The notes under the pieces are model-generated. The model saw only the letters and a program-made list of their open reading frames with translations. It did no database searches and was not told where the DNA came from. From Edaphochlamys debaryana (taxonomy: Eukaryota; Chlorophyta; Chlorophyceae; Chlamydomonadales), in the NCBI GenBank assembly GCA_016858145.1, contig JAEHOE010000035.1, positions 682,001 to 746,000 of the forward strand: a stretch of DNA of 64,000 bases, read 5' to 3'. Below are positions 10,351-22,597 of this stretch, piece after piece. The position numbers were made by a program, and so were the translations under genes. How positions within the stretch are numbered: the stretch's first letter is position 1; the number at the start of each line of letters is the position of its first letter.

Positions 10351-13300
10351 TCAGGATAACCGCCCCACCACCGGGCACTCCATGGTCGCATCAGGATTGC
10401 GGCTGTGAATCACAGTGGCACCCTCGACGAAGCCCACACTGACAGAGCACACACGTGGGCCCACCTGCCCCACGCCGGCCGTGTGCGGCAGCAGGTCCGC
10501 CAGTCCCACCCTCGCCAGCCCCTCGGCTGTGGCGGTGCAGCGCTTGAAGGTCTGTGGGGAACGGTGGGTAGTGGGGGAGGGGACATGGAGGTGGCAGCGG
10601 GAAGAGGAAGAAGGGAACAGAAGGGGATGCGGAAGGGCATGGTAGGGGTAGGGAGGTGGGAAGGGGGGGCATGCGGCAACACGGCCTCACACGCTACCGA
10701 TAGGACAGTGCACACGGGCGAGGAAGCAAAGGATTCGCCAGGGCGCGTATGCCGTACAGTACGGCAGCAGCAAGCCCAAAGGGCACCCCGCCCGCACCTC
10801 GTCGTACGCCTGCAGGGTCTGCTGCTCGATGAGCGCACGTGCCATCATGCGGAGGCGCGGCGTGGGCAGCACGTGCAGCGCGTCGGGGTCGTCGTACAGT
10901 GCGGAGATCTGGGGTGGATCGTAGATGGATAGGGCATGCATGGAGGTCAGGTCGTGAGGGAGAGCACTTAGCATGGGAGAGGTTTCAGGAGAACATGGGT
11001 GAAGTTTCAGGCGGTTGTGGTCGTCAGGTCTCAGCCCCACATGCACGCCTGCTCCACGCCACACATCGATCACACACAGCCCCACACAGCCCCACACAGC
11101 CCCACACAGCCCCACACAGCCCTTGACCCGTCCGGAACCCGCCCCCCCCCTCACGTGCTCGTAGCTGATGTCCGGGTCGTTGTGCTGCGCCGCCCACTGC
11201 TCGAACGCGCTCACGCCGCTGCGTGTGAGGGGCGTTGGGGAGGCCGCAGATTGAGGGGGGAGGGTGAGATGATGAGCAGGGCGCGGGGCAAGGCAAGGGG
11301 CTCGTTGCTGGAGCGTGTGGGAGGGGGCGTTGCTTGTACAAGAGCGATGAGGGAGAGACGCTTGACGTGAACGCGAGAGACCGTTCGAGCGAGGCTAGGA
11401 GACAGCCGGGCTCCCTGTCACACCACCCTTATCTTCCAGGACGTGCATAGTCCTCGCCCCAACACCCAGCCCCCGGCCACCCACCGCCTGCGAGCCCAGG
11501 TCTTGGCCTGAAGGGTGGGAAGGGCAGAGGGTAGGGCACCTGGCAGGTCAGCTGGAACGGCAAGGCATGTGGTAGAAAGGTGGAGGGCACGGCAGCGCCC
11601 CCAAGCCATCATCTCCCTTCGCTCCCCCCTTCTTCTTCTCCGCGCCCCCCGCACCTGCAGCCCCCACTCCTGCACCAGCAGTGTCTCCCGCAGCGCCTTG
11701 ACCGACTCCAGGTAGCCGCTATTGGCCACCTGTGGGTTCGGGTGGAGGGGGCGGAGGGGGGTGTGGACGTGTGTATTGGACCGGCACGTGTTGTTTGGGT
11801 GGCGGTAGCGCCTTGACCGGGATTGAGGATTGAGTAGGCAGAAACGTACAGGACTTTGTACCAGAGGACAAGCACACCTGGGTGGGGGCCACCCTTGAGA
11901 GCCGTCCGTCCCTCCGTGCCGCTCACGAAGACCCTTTCCCCCCTCCCCTAGCAATCACGCTTAGCTTCAACCCACCCTGTCCACCCTACCAGCCCCCCAC
12001 CTCCGTGATTGCCGACTGAATGCGGTTGATCTCGAACAGGCGGTGCTTGCCCTCCGCCTGGCTACCGCCGCCCGACAGCAGGTCTGGGGGGAGGCGCGAG
12101 TGCAGGGCACCGCAGCACGGCAAGGGTCAAGAAGAAGCCGAACGAAGGAAGAAGGGGAACATGTAATCGCGGGACACAGAGAGGGTTGGGAGCTCAGGAC
12201 ACAGGGGCGGACGAAGCAAAGGTAGGGCTCCCCAAAGCACCGAGGCCTGTGTCAATAAACCGCGTCGTCGTCAGGCCAGCTCACCTGCCGCTGCCGCCTG
12301 CCCCTTGGGGGTGGCGCCCTGAGGCGTTCGCGACCCCGGGCCGCCGGAGCCCGCCGCCGCCGCCACGTCCCCGGCCTCCGCCGCCACCGCCGAGCCGTGT
12401 GGGTACGGCGCCGCCGGCGCCGCCGCAGCGGTGGCTGCGGCGGTGGGGGGCGGAGCGCTGCCGTCATGGTGGGCGGTGTCGGGCGGCGGCGAGGGCCGCG
12501 TGGGCACGGTGGACGCCGCCAGTACGACACCCGGCGGCGCCGTACGCAGCTCACGTGACAGCTCGACCAGCTCCCGCTCAACCGCCGCCATGCGGTCGTC
12601 CATCAGGCGGTACCTGCGGGGTGGGTGTGGGTACGACACGCTTGAAACGTCCCTACGACACATGCACTTTCTCGTCTTGTGCTCCCGACCTCAACCCCGA
12701 AGAGGCCCAGCAAGTAAGGCCGCATGCAAGTCCACCACCCCAAGACCCCAGGCGTTGACCGCTGACCCCCTCAAGCCTCAACACCAGGTGATACCGAGTT
12801 CACTCCGTCCCAATCCGCTTCAACCACCTCACCTCACCTCCCCTGCAAGCCCACAATCCCACCCCACTAATGCCAACGCCAACCGCTCTATCGAGCAACC
12901 CTCAACGCCCAAGTTGCGTCCCCGAGCCAGATCCCGAGCCTGCAAACCCACCGAGCGATGATCTCGGCCACCTTGCCCTCCACGTCAGCGGCCAGGACCA
13001 GGGGGGTGGCAGGGGCAGCTTCCAGCAGCTCCTCGCCGCTCAGGGCCGTGGGCGCCGCCTCCGCCTCCGCCTCCGCCTCCGCCTCGGGCGGGGGGTCCGC
13101 CCCTTTCCCTCTGGCCCCGCCGTTCTCCACCCAATGGCCCGCGCCGCCCTCCTCCGCGCCACCCCCGCTACGCGTCCCCATGGCGTCCCCGCCACTGCCC
13201 TGGTCGTCCCCGGTTGTGTCGACACCCAAGCCCACGGCCCGCATGCTGACGCTGCCCTCACCCACGTCCCCAGCCGCCCGCACCCCCGCATCCCCGCTCG

Positions 13301-14051
13301 CCGCCGCACGGTCTGGCTGCGGCAGTGCCCCGTTCTGTCCCCCGTGCGGCTGCATGGCGCCGCGGGTCAACGCAGTGGAGGATGACAGTGCCGGCGGCGG
13401 CGACGGCACGGCGGAGGGCGGGTCGCCGGCGAACCAGTGTGGCGCCGGCGGCAGGCCCTCCGCCAGGCGCGTCCAGGGCTGCAGCTGCTGGCTCAGCCAC
13501 TCGGCCCGCCGCGCCGCCACCGCTGCCGCCTCGCCCTCCGCCTGCTGCTCCGCCTCCGCCTGCGCCTCCGCCGCCGTGCTGCCGTTGGTGCTGCCCCCGC
13601 CGTCTACTCGGCTGCTGCCCCCCTGCTTCTCCGCGTTCTTCCTGGGGCCTGCTGCTGCTGGGGCCTCATCCGCGCTGACGTCGGCGTCGTCGCCTCGCTC
13701 GCGGAACCGCGCGACGACTGCGGCCCCTCGCCTTCCTCCGCCGCTGCTGCTGCCCCTGTCACCGCCGCGGGCAGGGGCCGACCCAAGCGCCCTCGGTGCC
13801 GCCAGGGCTGCTGGGCGCAGTTGGCTTCTGTTGCTGCTGTTGTGAGCCGCGTCATGTCGCGAAGGCAGCAGTGCGCGTCGCGAGGAGGCCGCGGCCGAGG
13901 AGGAGCAGGCGTTGGTCTTGGCGCTACGGCGACCGGCGCTGAGGAGGCTTGATGGTGATGGTGAGGGGGCGGCAGGGGGAAGCGGGTGCGGGGCGGGGCC
14001 GGCGCTGCGCGGAGCCCGGGCGAGGCCCGGCGCCGCGCGAGGGCCGTCCAT
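10351..14051 (-). CDS. Unknown protein, probable plastid transit peptide
   Basis: Eight exons join in frame: 14051-12952, 12613-12285, 12083-12001, 11729-11655, 11507-11485 (23 nt), 11218-11155, 10908-10798 and 10551-10351, giving 661 residues. ATG at 14051 starts a Ser/Ala/Arg/Pro-rich acid-poor leader typical of algal transit peptides. A low-complexity stretch with an (Ala-Glu) run near the end of exon 1 follows. The more globular C-terminal half has a predicted coiled coil (RYRLMDDRMAAVERELVELS), then INRIQSAITE, GYLESVKALRETLLVQEW, FEQWAAQHNDPDISYEH and LYDDPDALHVLPTPRLRMMA. I do not recognise the family. The last exon is read through to a TGA at 10353-10351; a GTGGGC donor at about 10464 could instead splice to a further exon, so the C-terminus is uncertain. 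Confidence 0.6.
11073..11122. repeat. 10-bp tandem repeat in an intron
   Basis: About five head-to-tail copies of CACACAGCCC lie in the intron between exons 6 and 7 of the unknown protein gene. Confidence 0.85.
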
Positions 14052-14581
14052 GGGCCTGGGCTGCCTTGACGCGCTTGTGAGTGCTGCTGTGTGCTTTAGT
14101 TGCGATAGTTGAGTTGTGTGCTAGTCGAGCAGGGAAGAGATAAGACTCCGGGCTGTTGCACACCGGCTTTGCAGAGCCGCAGCGGCTCCCGCGTCATCGC
14201 CTCATCGGGCCGCGTCCCAGCCCCCTCCGACCTTCAGTCGCCCCCCTGCCTGCCAACCCACAACACGTGCGCCTATACCCCTGCTGCCCGCCCCCCCACC
14301 CTCTGCAAGTGTTCACCGTTTGTTAGACCCTCACTCCCTGCAAGCGCAAACCTGCACTCGGTGCACCCCCCTTCCCCCGACCCACCCCAACTGCTTGCCT
14401 GCTCGGATCGCTCCTGACCCGCTCCTCCCGGCTCCCCGGCAGGGCTTCCTGTCCTCTGCCTGCACCCATGTTTGCTTTCAACGCAGCTTTGCAAATAACA
14501 ACGAATTAAGAATGCAAGACAAGCTCACGGCACCACCTGCAGAACTCCCTTGGTCAGGCAATCTCAGTCCGAGCGTGCGTG
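14052..14581. other. Intergenic, promoter of the unknown protein gene
   Basis: Sits between the ATG at 14051 and the stop of the SGNH gene at 14582, both read leftward. Pyrimidine-rich on the plus strand. No exon, TATA element or repeat stands out. Confidence 0.4.
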
Positions 14582-17500
14582 TTATGACGCCTCCTCCTCT
14601 TCCCCATCTTCCGTCTCCCCCACGTTCTCCGCGCCCTCCGCTGCCGGTGCCCCCTCCTCCTGCGGGCTGCCGCCCTCCGCCCCCGCCACTGCTGCCGCTG
14701 CTGCGTGTGTTGCCCCGCGCAGCCAGTTGACGGTGCCCACCTCCGCCCCCGCCTCCTCACCGACCTGCGAAGGGGGATAACAGGCGACGGGTGGGCAGGA
14801 TTGTGGAAGCGGGGCCCGCGGGATGCGTCCGGCTGCCGGTCTGTCCCTTTGCCTGAGCACCACCATAGCTGGGCGAGAGACGCTCGGCCTCCCAGTAGAC
14901 CCCACCCCACGACCCCACCCTCTGCCCAGGCTCACCAATACGCCCTATCCTATGCGGCTGGGACACCTACCATGGCCGGCCCGTAGACCACCCCTCCATC
15001 CCGTAATTCCATGCGTCCCCACCCTCACGCCGCCATGTGAGCCCCACTCACCACGACCCCCACCCAGCCCCTACCCCACAAGGCCTCCCTACGCGGCCCC
15101 CCTCGTGCCGCCATGTGCGACGCCCCCCTCACCACGAGGCCCATGAGTTTGAACTTGCTGCCGGCGCCCGCGCCACCGCCCGGCCCCAGCGTGGTAAGGG
15201 AGACGACGCAGGCCTCGTGCTGGGACACCTGCGTGGGGGGCAGGGGGACAAAAGGGCAAGGGGAAGGAGAGAGGGGCGAAGGAGTGAGCGAGTAGCTTTG
15301 GGGTGACCGGCGAGGTAGAGTGCACCGGAGCCCCTTTACTGTACCGCTGCCCCCCAACCGCCCAAACCGCCCCTGCAAACACGCCCGACCCGCCTGCATG
15401 CCTCTGCACCAAAGCGGTAACGCTGAAACCCCTGTCCCTCAGCGCAACGCTAATCCCCTGCAGCCTCCCTCTTCAGCGCCTCGACACGGCACGCACCGCT
15501 ATGTTGTTGACGTTGGTGAGGGAGGCCTTGCGCAACGCCAGGGAGTCAATGTCGAGCGGCTGGCACTCGCAGCCCGACACACAAGCCACCCGGGCCCGAC
15601 CCATGGCCTTGTAGCTCTCCAGGTAGGCTATCTGGGGGGCAGAGGGAGAAAGACGGGGAGGCGAACGAGAGCGGTGGGCAGGGTTGTAGGAGCGTATGGG
15701 AGGAGTAGCAGGGCATGCTTCTGGCAAGCAGGATGACACGTTTGGCGCTCTGGCTCCGAGTCGGGCACGCACGTGGAGAGGGGTGGCAAGCAGGACGGGG
15801 CGCTTGGCTCCGAGTCTGGCGCCCAGGGTCTGGTCCCATCCGGCAATACGGCGCATGCCCGTGCCTGCTTACCCCCAGGAGGATGTGGGAGTGCTTGGCG
15901 TCCCTTGGGTCGGCCGGGGCCTGACCCGGCACCCTTGTGTCCAGCTGGCGTGGGGGGCGTGCCGGGGAGGGTAAGGGTGAGGACGTAAGCGGTTGGAGCA
16001 GGGTGCCTCTGCTCTGCCCGCCATGCAACCCTGAGCTTGCCTTCAGCTGATTCCCGACTGTCCCTCGAGTGTTATCTGCACTGGCGTTTCAGCCCGGCCT
16101 TGGCCCCACAACCCTGCCCCCCGCACCTTGAGCTGGATGGTGCTCCCCTGCGCCTCGGCCACCCAGCCCCACTTGCCGCGCCCCTCGTCGGTCCACACCC
16201 AGCCCTGCGTGGGCTGCTTTACAACCGTCTGGGGGACGGGTGGGTTGGTAAAGAAGAGGAAGTGGCGTGTGGGTAAGCGGGACAAGGCCACGTGGGGGCC
16301 CCCAGCCCCTCCACAGTCGTCCCTCCGCCCCCGCACAGCCACAGACCCTGACTTCGCCCCTAGCGTTGCACCCCAGCCGACCGGCAACAAGCGTTACAGG
16401 TACCAAACACCAACCACCAACCACCAATCACGCCACCAAGCCGCACCGGCAGCAAGCGATCCACGTAGCACCACCCAGCCCCGCCAACCCGCCCCTCACC
16501 CACCCAGCCCAGCAGGCCGTCCCTCCCTCATCGTTCCCCCCATCCCATCGGCAGCAGGCGGTTTGTCCCGCCCTTTCCCCTTCCCCCCTCCCCACCGGGA
16601 GCAGGTTATCCACGTAGCAGGTCGAGTGCGCGGCCGCGTAGTTGCCCTCCACCAGCGGCTCGGCCAGGGGGCGCAGGGCCAGGCGGTACAGCCCCTTGAC
16701 CAGGGCGTCGCCCCACCCGGGGCCGCGCGCCGCCGCCGCCGCGGCCGCCGCCGCCTGCTGCTGGCGGGAGGCGAGGCTGAGCTTGGGGCTGGGCTTGCGC
16801 TTGGGGCTGGGGCTGGGGCTGGGGCTGCGTTTCTTGGGGCTGGGGCTGCGCTTCTTGGGACTGGAGGCTTGCAGGGACCGGCTCCTGGCGTGCAGCAGCG
16901 GGCTGGGGAGGGGGCCGAGGCTGGTTTCTCGGTCGGTGGAGGAGGGGAGTGGGAGGAGGAGGGACCGGCGGGAGGGGCCCTCCTGTCCCGGGAGGTAGGC
17001 GGCGGAGGGCAGCTCGCCCACTCGGCCCCCGTCGGTGCGGAGGCGGTCGTTGGACGAGATGAGCTCCTGGAGGAGCGGTTGGCGGTTGGCGGTCAGCATT
17101 TTGCGGTTGGGGAGCAGGGCGTTGTGCGTGCGCGGTAGGTTTGCCCCGCCCAGCAGCTGTGTGGTGCTAAGGTCGTCGCCCGCCGCCCTTGTCCGCCCCT
17201 CTCCCATGTCTCCTTTCTCCGACGCCGGTACGCAACACCCGTCGGTCCGCAACCACCCATTCTCCGTACTCCTAGGCCCCCTGCTTCCCCACCCTTCCCC
17301 GCCACCCACCAGGCACAGAGTGGCCAGCAGCTCAGCAATCACCACATGCCCTCCGCGGCCCGGGTGCACCGGGTCCTCCTGATCGGGATGGGAGTTGCAG
17401 GGCGGGACGGGGGACGTCGGTGGGCCTCCGTGCCTGTGCCACTGGTACCAACAGCGCGGCGCCTGGCTCTCGCATCGCCGCCCTACCAACAAGTCATGGG

Positions 17501-20500
17501 CCCATGAAGGCACGCTCCGCCGCTCCGCCCCCCACCTGCCCGCCCCCACAACCTCAAACCTCACAGCCCCCACCCACCGCATAGATACCCCCGGGCAGCA
17601 CGCTGGCTGCCGTGGGGGCGGAGGCGTTCAGGAAGGCCCCGTAGGCGGCGGCGAAGTCCGCCCCCTTCTTGCCCTGCCGGCGGATGAAGTCGCAGCAACA
17701 GGGGAGGACAGGGATAGGTCAGGGAGGTCGGGGAGCGCTTATGCTTCGGTCGAGTCCCAAGGGCTGGCCTCTCCAAGCAACCATCTTCAGCCCTGGCACG
17801 TGTGGCCCCTCGGAGCTCTCCTCTTGTGCTGCAAGTCCGGGCCCTTCCGCCCGCGGCTGTGGCCTTCACATGCCAGTCCGTCCCTCATGGGCATCGGTAC
17901 CAGGCGATCGAGTCCCGAGGGCTGGCCTCCACAACCATCTTCAGCCCTGGGCTTCCCCTCCGTTATGGCACGTGTGGCACCTCGGAGCTCTGGGCTCCCC
18001 ACGCCAGCCGGTGCCTTTTGGCCTGCAGCCATGCCACTTGGTCCCTGTCGTGCTTTTGGTTGCTTCGATCGTGGAAACGACCCGGAGTGCATCTAAGTAA
18101 ACATCACAGGGATCCCCTCCCCCCGGCCCCGTGTGCGTTGGCCGCACCTTGGCTGCGTCCACCGCTGAGGCGTTGAGGGCCTCCGCCGCGGCCGCCGAGG
18201 CAGGCAGAGCGGGCACCACTGCGGCCCTGAGGCTGACCTGGGGGGGGAGGGGGAGGAGCGTGGAGGGCAGAGGGCGGGAGGAGGGGATGGGCAAGGAAGT
18301 CAAGGGGAGGGCAGAGTTTGAGGCGAGGGGGCTAAGGGCAACCGTGTGCCAACCGCCAACTGCCAACTGTCAACGGTCAACGGTTGACGCACCGAGGGCA
18401 GGCCGTAGTAGGCAGCGAATTCGTCCAGGTCCCGCTCCGCGCTCTGCCAGAAGCTGAGGGGGGCGGAGGGAAGGAGGCAACAGGTTTCAGGGGGGGACGG
18501 GAGGGACCACAGGTGGAGACCCAGCGCTCAGCGCCCGGCTCCGAATCCGACCGCGCCCTGACGCCGACCCGACAGCGCTCTGACGCCCCGACGCCGACTA
18601 CGCCTACCATCGGTAGCCCTCTGCAAGCGCCACCCCTCGCCTCACGGCCCCGGTTTGACAGCGCCCTCCCTCCCCACCCCCATGAGCCCAAGGCGAGCAC
18701 CGCATCACGCCCAGCCGCCTCGCGAAACACGCCACCCGCGCCCGCACGCGCACGCCCTCCCAACCCCTTCCCACCCCCTCCCCCCCCCCCGCTCACTCCG
18801 CCTCCCCGTTCTGCCAGCTGAAGAAGTGCACCAGCACCACCGCGGGCCGCGAGGGCAGCGCCAGCACCTTGCGCAGCAGCCGCTCGAAGGCGCGACGCGA
18901 CTGCGTGGAGTGCGTGTGGAGGCGGGGTGTGTGTGTGTGCAGGGGGGTGCAGGCGGGTGCAGGGGGGTGCAGGGGGTCAGGGCCAGGGCGGGGTGACGCA
19001 AAAGAGGGATGGCGGCGTGGGTGAATTTGACGGGAGGGCCAGGCGGGAAAGGGAGCCCGAATCGAGGTGGCTAGAGAGATGCGCAGGCCAACAACCGGAC
19101 CGTCGACAAAGGGCCTGCGACTGGGCCTGGCTTGGTCCCCGCTGGGCCCGCACACGGCCCCCCCAGGTCCCCGCCGGGGCCTGCCTTATAGTCCGCGCTG
19201 GGGTCGGGGTCGTCGTTGACCCTGCGGGGCAGGGCAGGTTGCCGAGGGAGGAGGGGGGCCGTTCAACGCCTGTCCCAGCCCCAGCCCCACGCGTCCAACA
19301 CCAATCTTCTTATCCGACAGTGACCTGCCCCCCCGACCGGCACGAACCCTGGAGATTACCCCCCCGCCCCCCCCCTCACGAGTACTCCACCAGCACCAGG
19401 TCCACGTCCTCGGGTATGTGGTGCTGCACGCAGGAGGACATGTAGGCAGAGGTGGTGCCTGGGGTGGGGCAGGAGGCAAGAGGGGTAAGGAGGGGGGTAG
19501 GGGGAGGCAAGACAGGGAGGGGGGAGGTGCTGGTGCACGCAGGAGGACATGCAGGCAGAGGTGGTGCCTGGGGTTGGGTGGGGGTGGAGTGGAGCGGGGT
19601 CAAGGCGGCTAGGGAGGTGAAGGGGAGCAGCACGTCTCGTTGTAGCAGGCCCACTGCAGCCCGGCGAAGCCACAGCGACCAGGGGTGTCGTATCCATGCC
19701 TGACCCCGCGCTGCCCCTCTGCCCCTCACCCGGACCTCACCCGGACCTCACCCGGTCCACCCATACCCTTCCCGCGCTGCCCCTCACCCGGACCTCACGA
19801 GCTGCCCACCCCCACTGACACCTCTGCCGCGCCCAGCTCCTGGCCAGCTGCCACTGCCCTTTCACCAAGTCCCCCGGCTGCCACACTCGTCCCACCCTTT
19901 CCCACTACCCAGCTCCCGGCCCGCTACCTCCGCCCCCCCTCACCCGGCACGCCTCCGTTGTAGAAGTGGTGCGCAAGGAGGTCCCCCTCCGTCACCGCCG
20001 CATCGACCAGGCCGCGCCTCGACCCCGCGCCACCGCCACTGCCTGCACCACGCCACCCTACCCCCTCCTCCCCCTTCTCCTCCCTTCCTTGGAAGCCCTC
20101 CGCCCAGCGGCCGAGCTCACGGGCTCGCCCCAGCAGGGCCGCACCGGCGCCATCCAAGGGGCCCCCATCGCCACCAGGAATTAATGATTCCCCTAGGAGG
20201 CCGAGGAGGCGGCGGCGCTCCCCGGAGGCTGCTTGGCGCTGGCGGGCAAAGCCCGCTGCCTGCTGCTCCAGCAGGAGGCCCAGGAGCCCCTCCGCCTCCG
20301 CCTCGGTATCAGCTCCTCTCCCTTCCACGTCCATCCTTGATGCTGCCGCCGTATCCGCCTCCCCCAGGAATGGCGACACGTCATCCAGGTCCTCCAGATC
20401 CAGCCCCTGCTCCAGGCCCCGAGTAAACCCCTGCGCCGCGCCTCTTGCCGCCTCCACCCCCTCAAGCCCCGCTTCGCTGAGGCTCCGCCGCCGCCGCTGC

Positions 20501-21318
20501 GACAAGCGGCTGCTGCTTCGCTTCTCATGGTGGCGACTGTGGCGCAGGGGCTTGGAGGGAGGCAGCACGGCGTTGAGCCAGCGCGTGAAGTAGCCTCCGT
20601 ACGTGACCAGGCGGGCATTGCCTGTGGTCCCCTGGCCGGCTGTGATGGAGGCGCCGAGCGCTCCCACGCGTATGGCCTCGCCTGCGGTACCGTAGGTAGG
20701 CGCCAAACACACGAGGGACGGTTGGGAGCGAGGACGGAGCCCGAGTATGCGGTGACCCTGACACTATGGTGGGATGAGTCACGGGTATGCCCATGTCTGC
20801 CTAGTCCAGGCCCCTGGACCCGCCCCCCCTCCGCGTGCTCCCTTTGCCTTGAAGCCGCGGCAAGGAGCACAGCACACAGTCTGATATCTGTTCACCACCC
20901 CAGCTGTGCTCACCAGCACGCACGCGCTCCAGCACCAGCCTGAGTCGAGTCGCGGGGCCCTGATAGGTGATGCCCGCCATCCGTTCGGGCGTGTCGACGA
21001 TAAAGCGAAAGCGAGCGGGCGCCCCGCTGCCTGGCTCGCTCCAAACCCGCGTCTCAGGCGCATAGTCCCCTGCACGTCAGGCCGGAGCTGAGGTTCAGCG
21101 CGTGGCATGCGTTGGTTTACATCCGAACGGCAGCGTGTCGCCCGCTCACAGAATTGGCGGGCGAAGTGCGCCTCTATAGCAGTTCTCCCGATGCTGAGGT
21201 CGGGCGCCGGCTTTGTCTTTGCGTCGCCTGAGAACGCGCCGAGTGCCAGTAGCATCGCCGCGACGAACGTTGTATGCGGCACCCATCTCTGCAGTCTTAA
21301 CCCCTCTAAGCTGTGCAT
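14582..21318 (-). CDS. Secreted SGNH/GDSL-type hydrolase-like protein
   Basis: Sixteen exons join in frame to 915 residues: 21318-21150, 21069-20914, 20681-19944, 19458-19380, 19221-19185, 18900-18797, 18453-18393, 18237-18148, 17673-17578, 17378-17310, 17156-16596, 16228-16127, 15944-15873, 15631-15497, 15228-15133, 14764-14582. ATG at 21318 opens a signal-peptide-like segment (TTFVAAMLLALGAFSGDA). GALGASITAG near residue 120 resembles SGNH block I with its nucleophile Ser; NGGVPGTTSAYMS and VEYSVNDDP resemble blocks II-III; EDPVHPGRGGH (Asp512, His515) is the DxxH block V. Exon 3 inserts a charged low-complexity stretch after block I; exon 11 encodes SPKKRSPSP repeats. The tail (GWVAEAQGSTIQL, YLESYKAMGRARVACVSGC, KFKLMGL) is an extra Cys-containing domain that I cannot name. 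Exon 5 needs a GC donor. Likely a secreted or wall esterase; substrate unknown. Confidence 0.75.
17750..17991. repeat. Intronic tandem duplication in the SGNH gene
   Basis: In intron 8, TCGAGTCCCAAGGGCTGGCC at 17750 is repeated as TCGAGTCCCGAGGGCTGGCC at 17908. Both are followed by ACCATCTTCAGCCCTGG and later by GGCACGTGTGGC(C/A)CCTCGGAGCTCT-like sequence (near 17795-17819 and 17967-17991). Confidence 0.7.
19426..19577. repeat. Partial duplication of SGNH exon 4 and its acceptor
   Basis: The 44 bp at 19426-19469 (acceptor plus the first ~32 nt of exon 4) recurs at 19534-19577 with about two mismatches. The copy lies in intron 3, upstream of the real exon in transcript direction. It keeps a usable CCCAG acceptor and would code GTTSACMSSCV before losing similarity. 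Confidence 0.8.
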
Positions 21319-22597
21319 CGCGACCTACAGCGAAACAGCAGCTAAGCAGCAGAGAAGCAGCAGCATGACTGCGCACGCGTCTTGCAGTCCAGTCTAGCGG
21401 CGTCTGCCTACTCCTACATCTAGCTATCGAGCTTGGACGCAGAGGAGGATGCACTTGGCGAGGCACATCACCGTACAGTGTGCGGCATGGCGGGCACGGC
21501 AGACGGGTTGGGGCGATGGGGGCGATTGGCAGGGGCAGGGGTGAGGGCAGGAGTCCTTAGCGCCCCTGGGCGGGGGCTTGCCTCCCAAAGTCCCGATCCC
21601 TCTTCGCCCCAAGCCGAGCTGAGATAGGCAGCCATCAAGGATGCAGGCGGGCAACCCACAAATCACCATCCCACGCCCGTGCATTCCTCGACACGTCGTG
21701 CGGCTCGTGTCTCGTGCTCACGTGGAGTGGCTGGCATTTCCTCTCTGTGCTTCGTTTTCTTGCAGGGTTGGGCCAGGACACAAAAGCCTGGTGCGGAAGA
21801 TAAAGCCATCATATTCACTGCGCTGACCGGCGGGCCAGGCACGGCCAGGACGCCAGGCCCCCTCGATCTACGCCTACCCCTACCGTTGTCCCCCACTCGG
21901 CCACTCCCGCCCCTCGCTCTCATCCTCTCATCGGCTCGCGAAGGCCGCGATCTACAGGTACGTCAGCTTCGTTCCCGCGGCGCCCAGTAATGTCAGCCTT
22001 CCTAGCGCCCTGCTCTCCCTCACTGTTCCCTCCCACACCGTATGATACCTGCGTGCCATTGTCCGCCTGCCGTCCTTTCGTCCCTCCGTTCAAGGCGGCC
22101 GGCTCACGCACACACACTTTCTACCGCTACGCCTCAATTCCGGCCACCGAACACACCTTCCCATCAGGCTATGACAACGCGGGTGTCTGTAACCCACACC
22201 CCGGGTGAAGACCCTCCCCGCTGCTTGCCTCCATGCCGCCAACCCCTGTCCATTATCCTGGCCCCTTGCTGCATCTGCGCTCCTTCTCCACTGCTGGCGA
22301 CCCCAGCACGCGCACATAAGGATACCGTGACTACTCAGGTCACCTGTCTGCGGGTCCCCTCTCCACCCCCGCCCCGTACCACCACCGCCTCTGGACTGCC
22401 CTGCGAAGCGGTGGCTCCATCGGGCCCTACGCTCTCCCCTCCCCCACACTGCTGAGCAAGCCAAGCCCCAGGCCCCCTTTCGCCACCCCCGCCTCGAGGC
22501 GATGCTCCGTCAGATGGCGGCTAGTTCTGCATGTCCGGTCCCTCTCCGACCCTGCGCCCTCTCCGACACCGCCATCCACTGTCTGCTCCTGCCGCCT
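21319..22597. other. Intergenic between SGNH and ankyrin genes
   Basis: 1.28 kb containing the SGNH promoter and the ankyrin-gene 3' UTR. Short open frames exist on both strands but none has convincing splice sites or protein-like composition. TGTAA at about 22187-22191 is on the plus strand, away from any plus-strand gene. Confidence 0.4.

Noticed and set aside
12958..13845. 295-codon plus-strand open frame
   Set aside because: Antisense to exon 1 of the minus-strand unknown protein, which has an ATG, a transit-peptide-like leader and consistent splicing.
19155..19184. GT donor at 19155 for SGNH exon 5
   Set aside because: Gives phase 2 and would shift exon 6 out of frame; the GC donor at 19184 keeps the frame.
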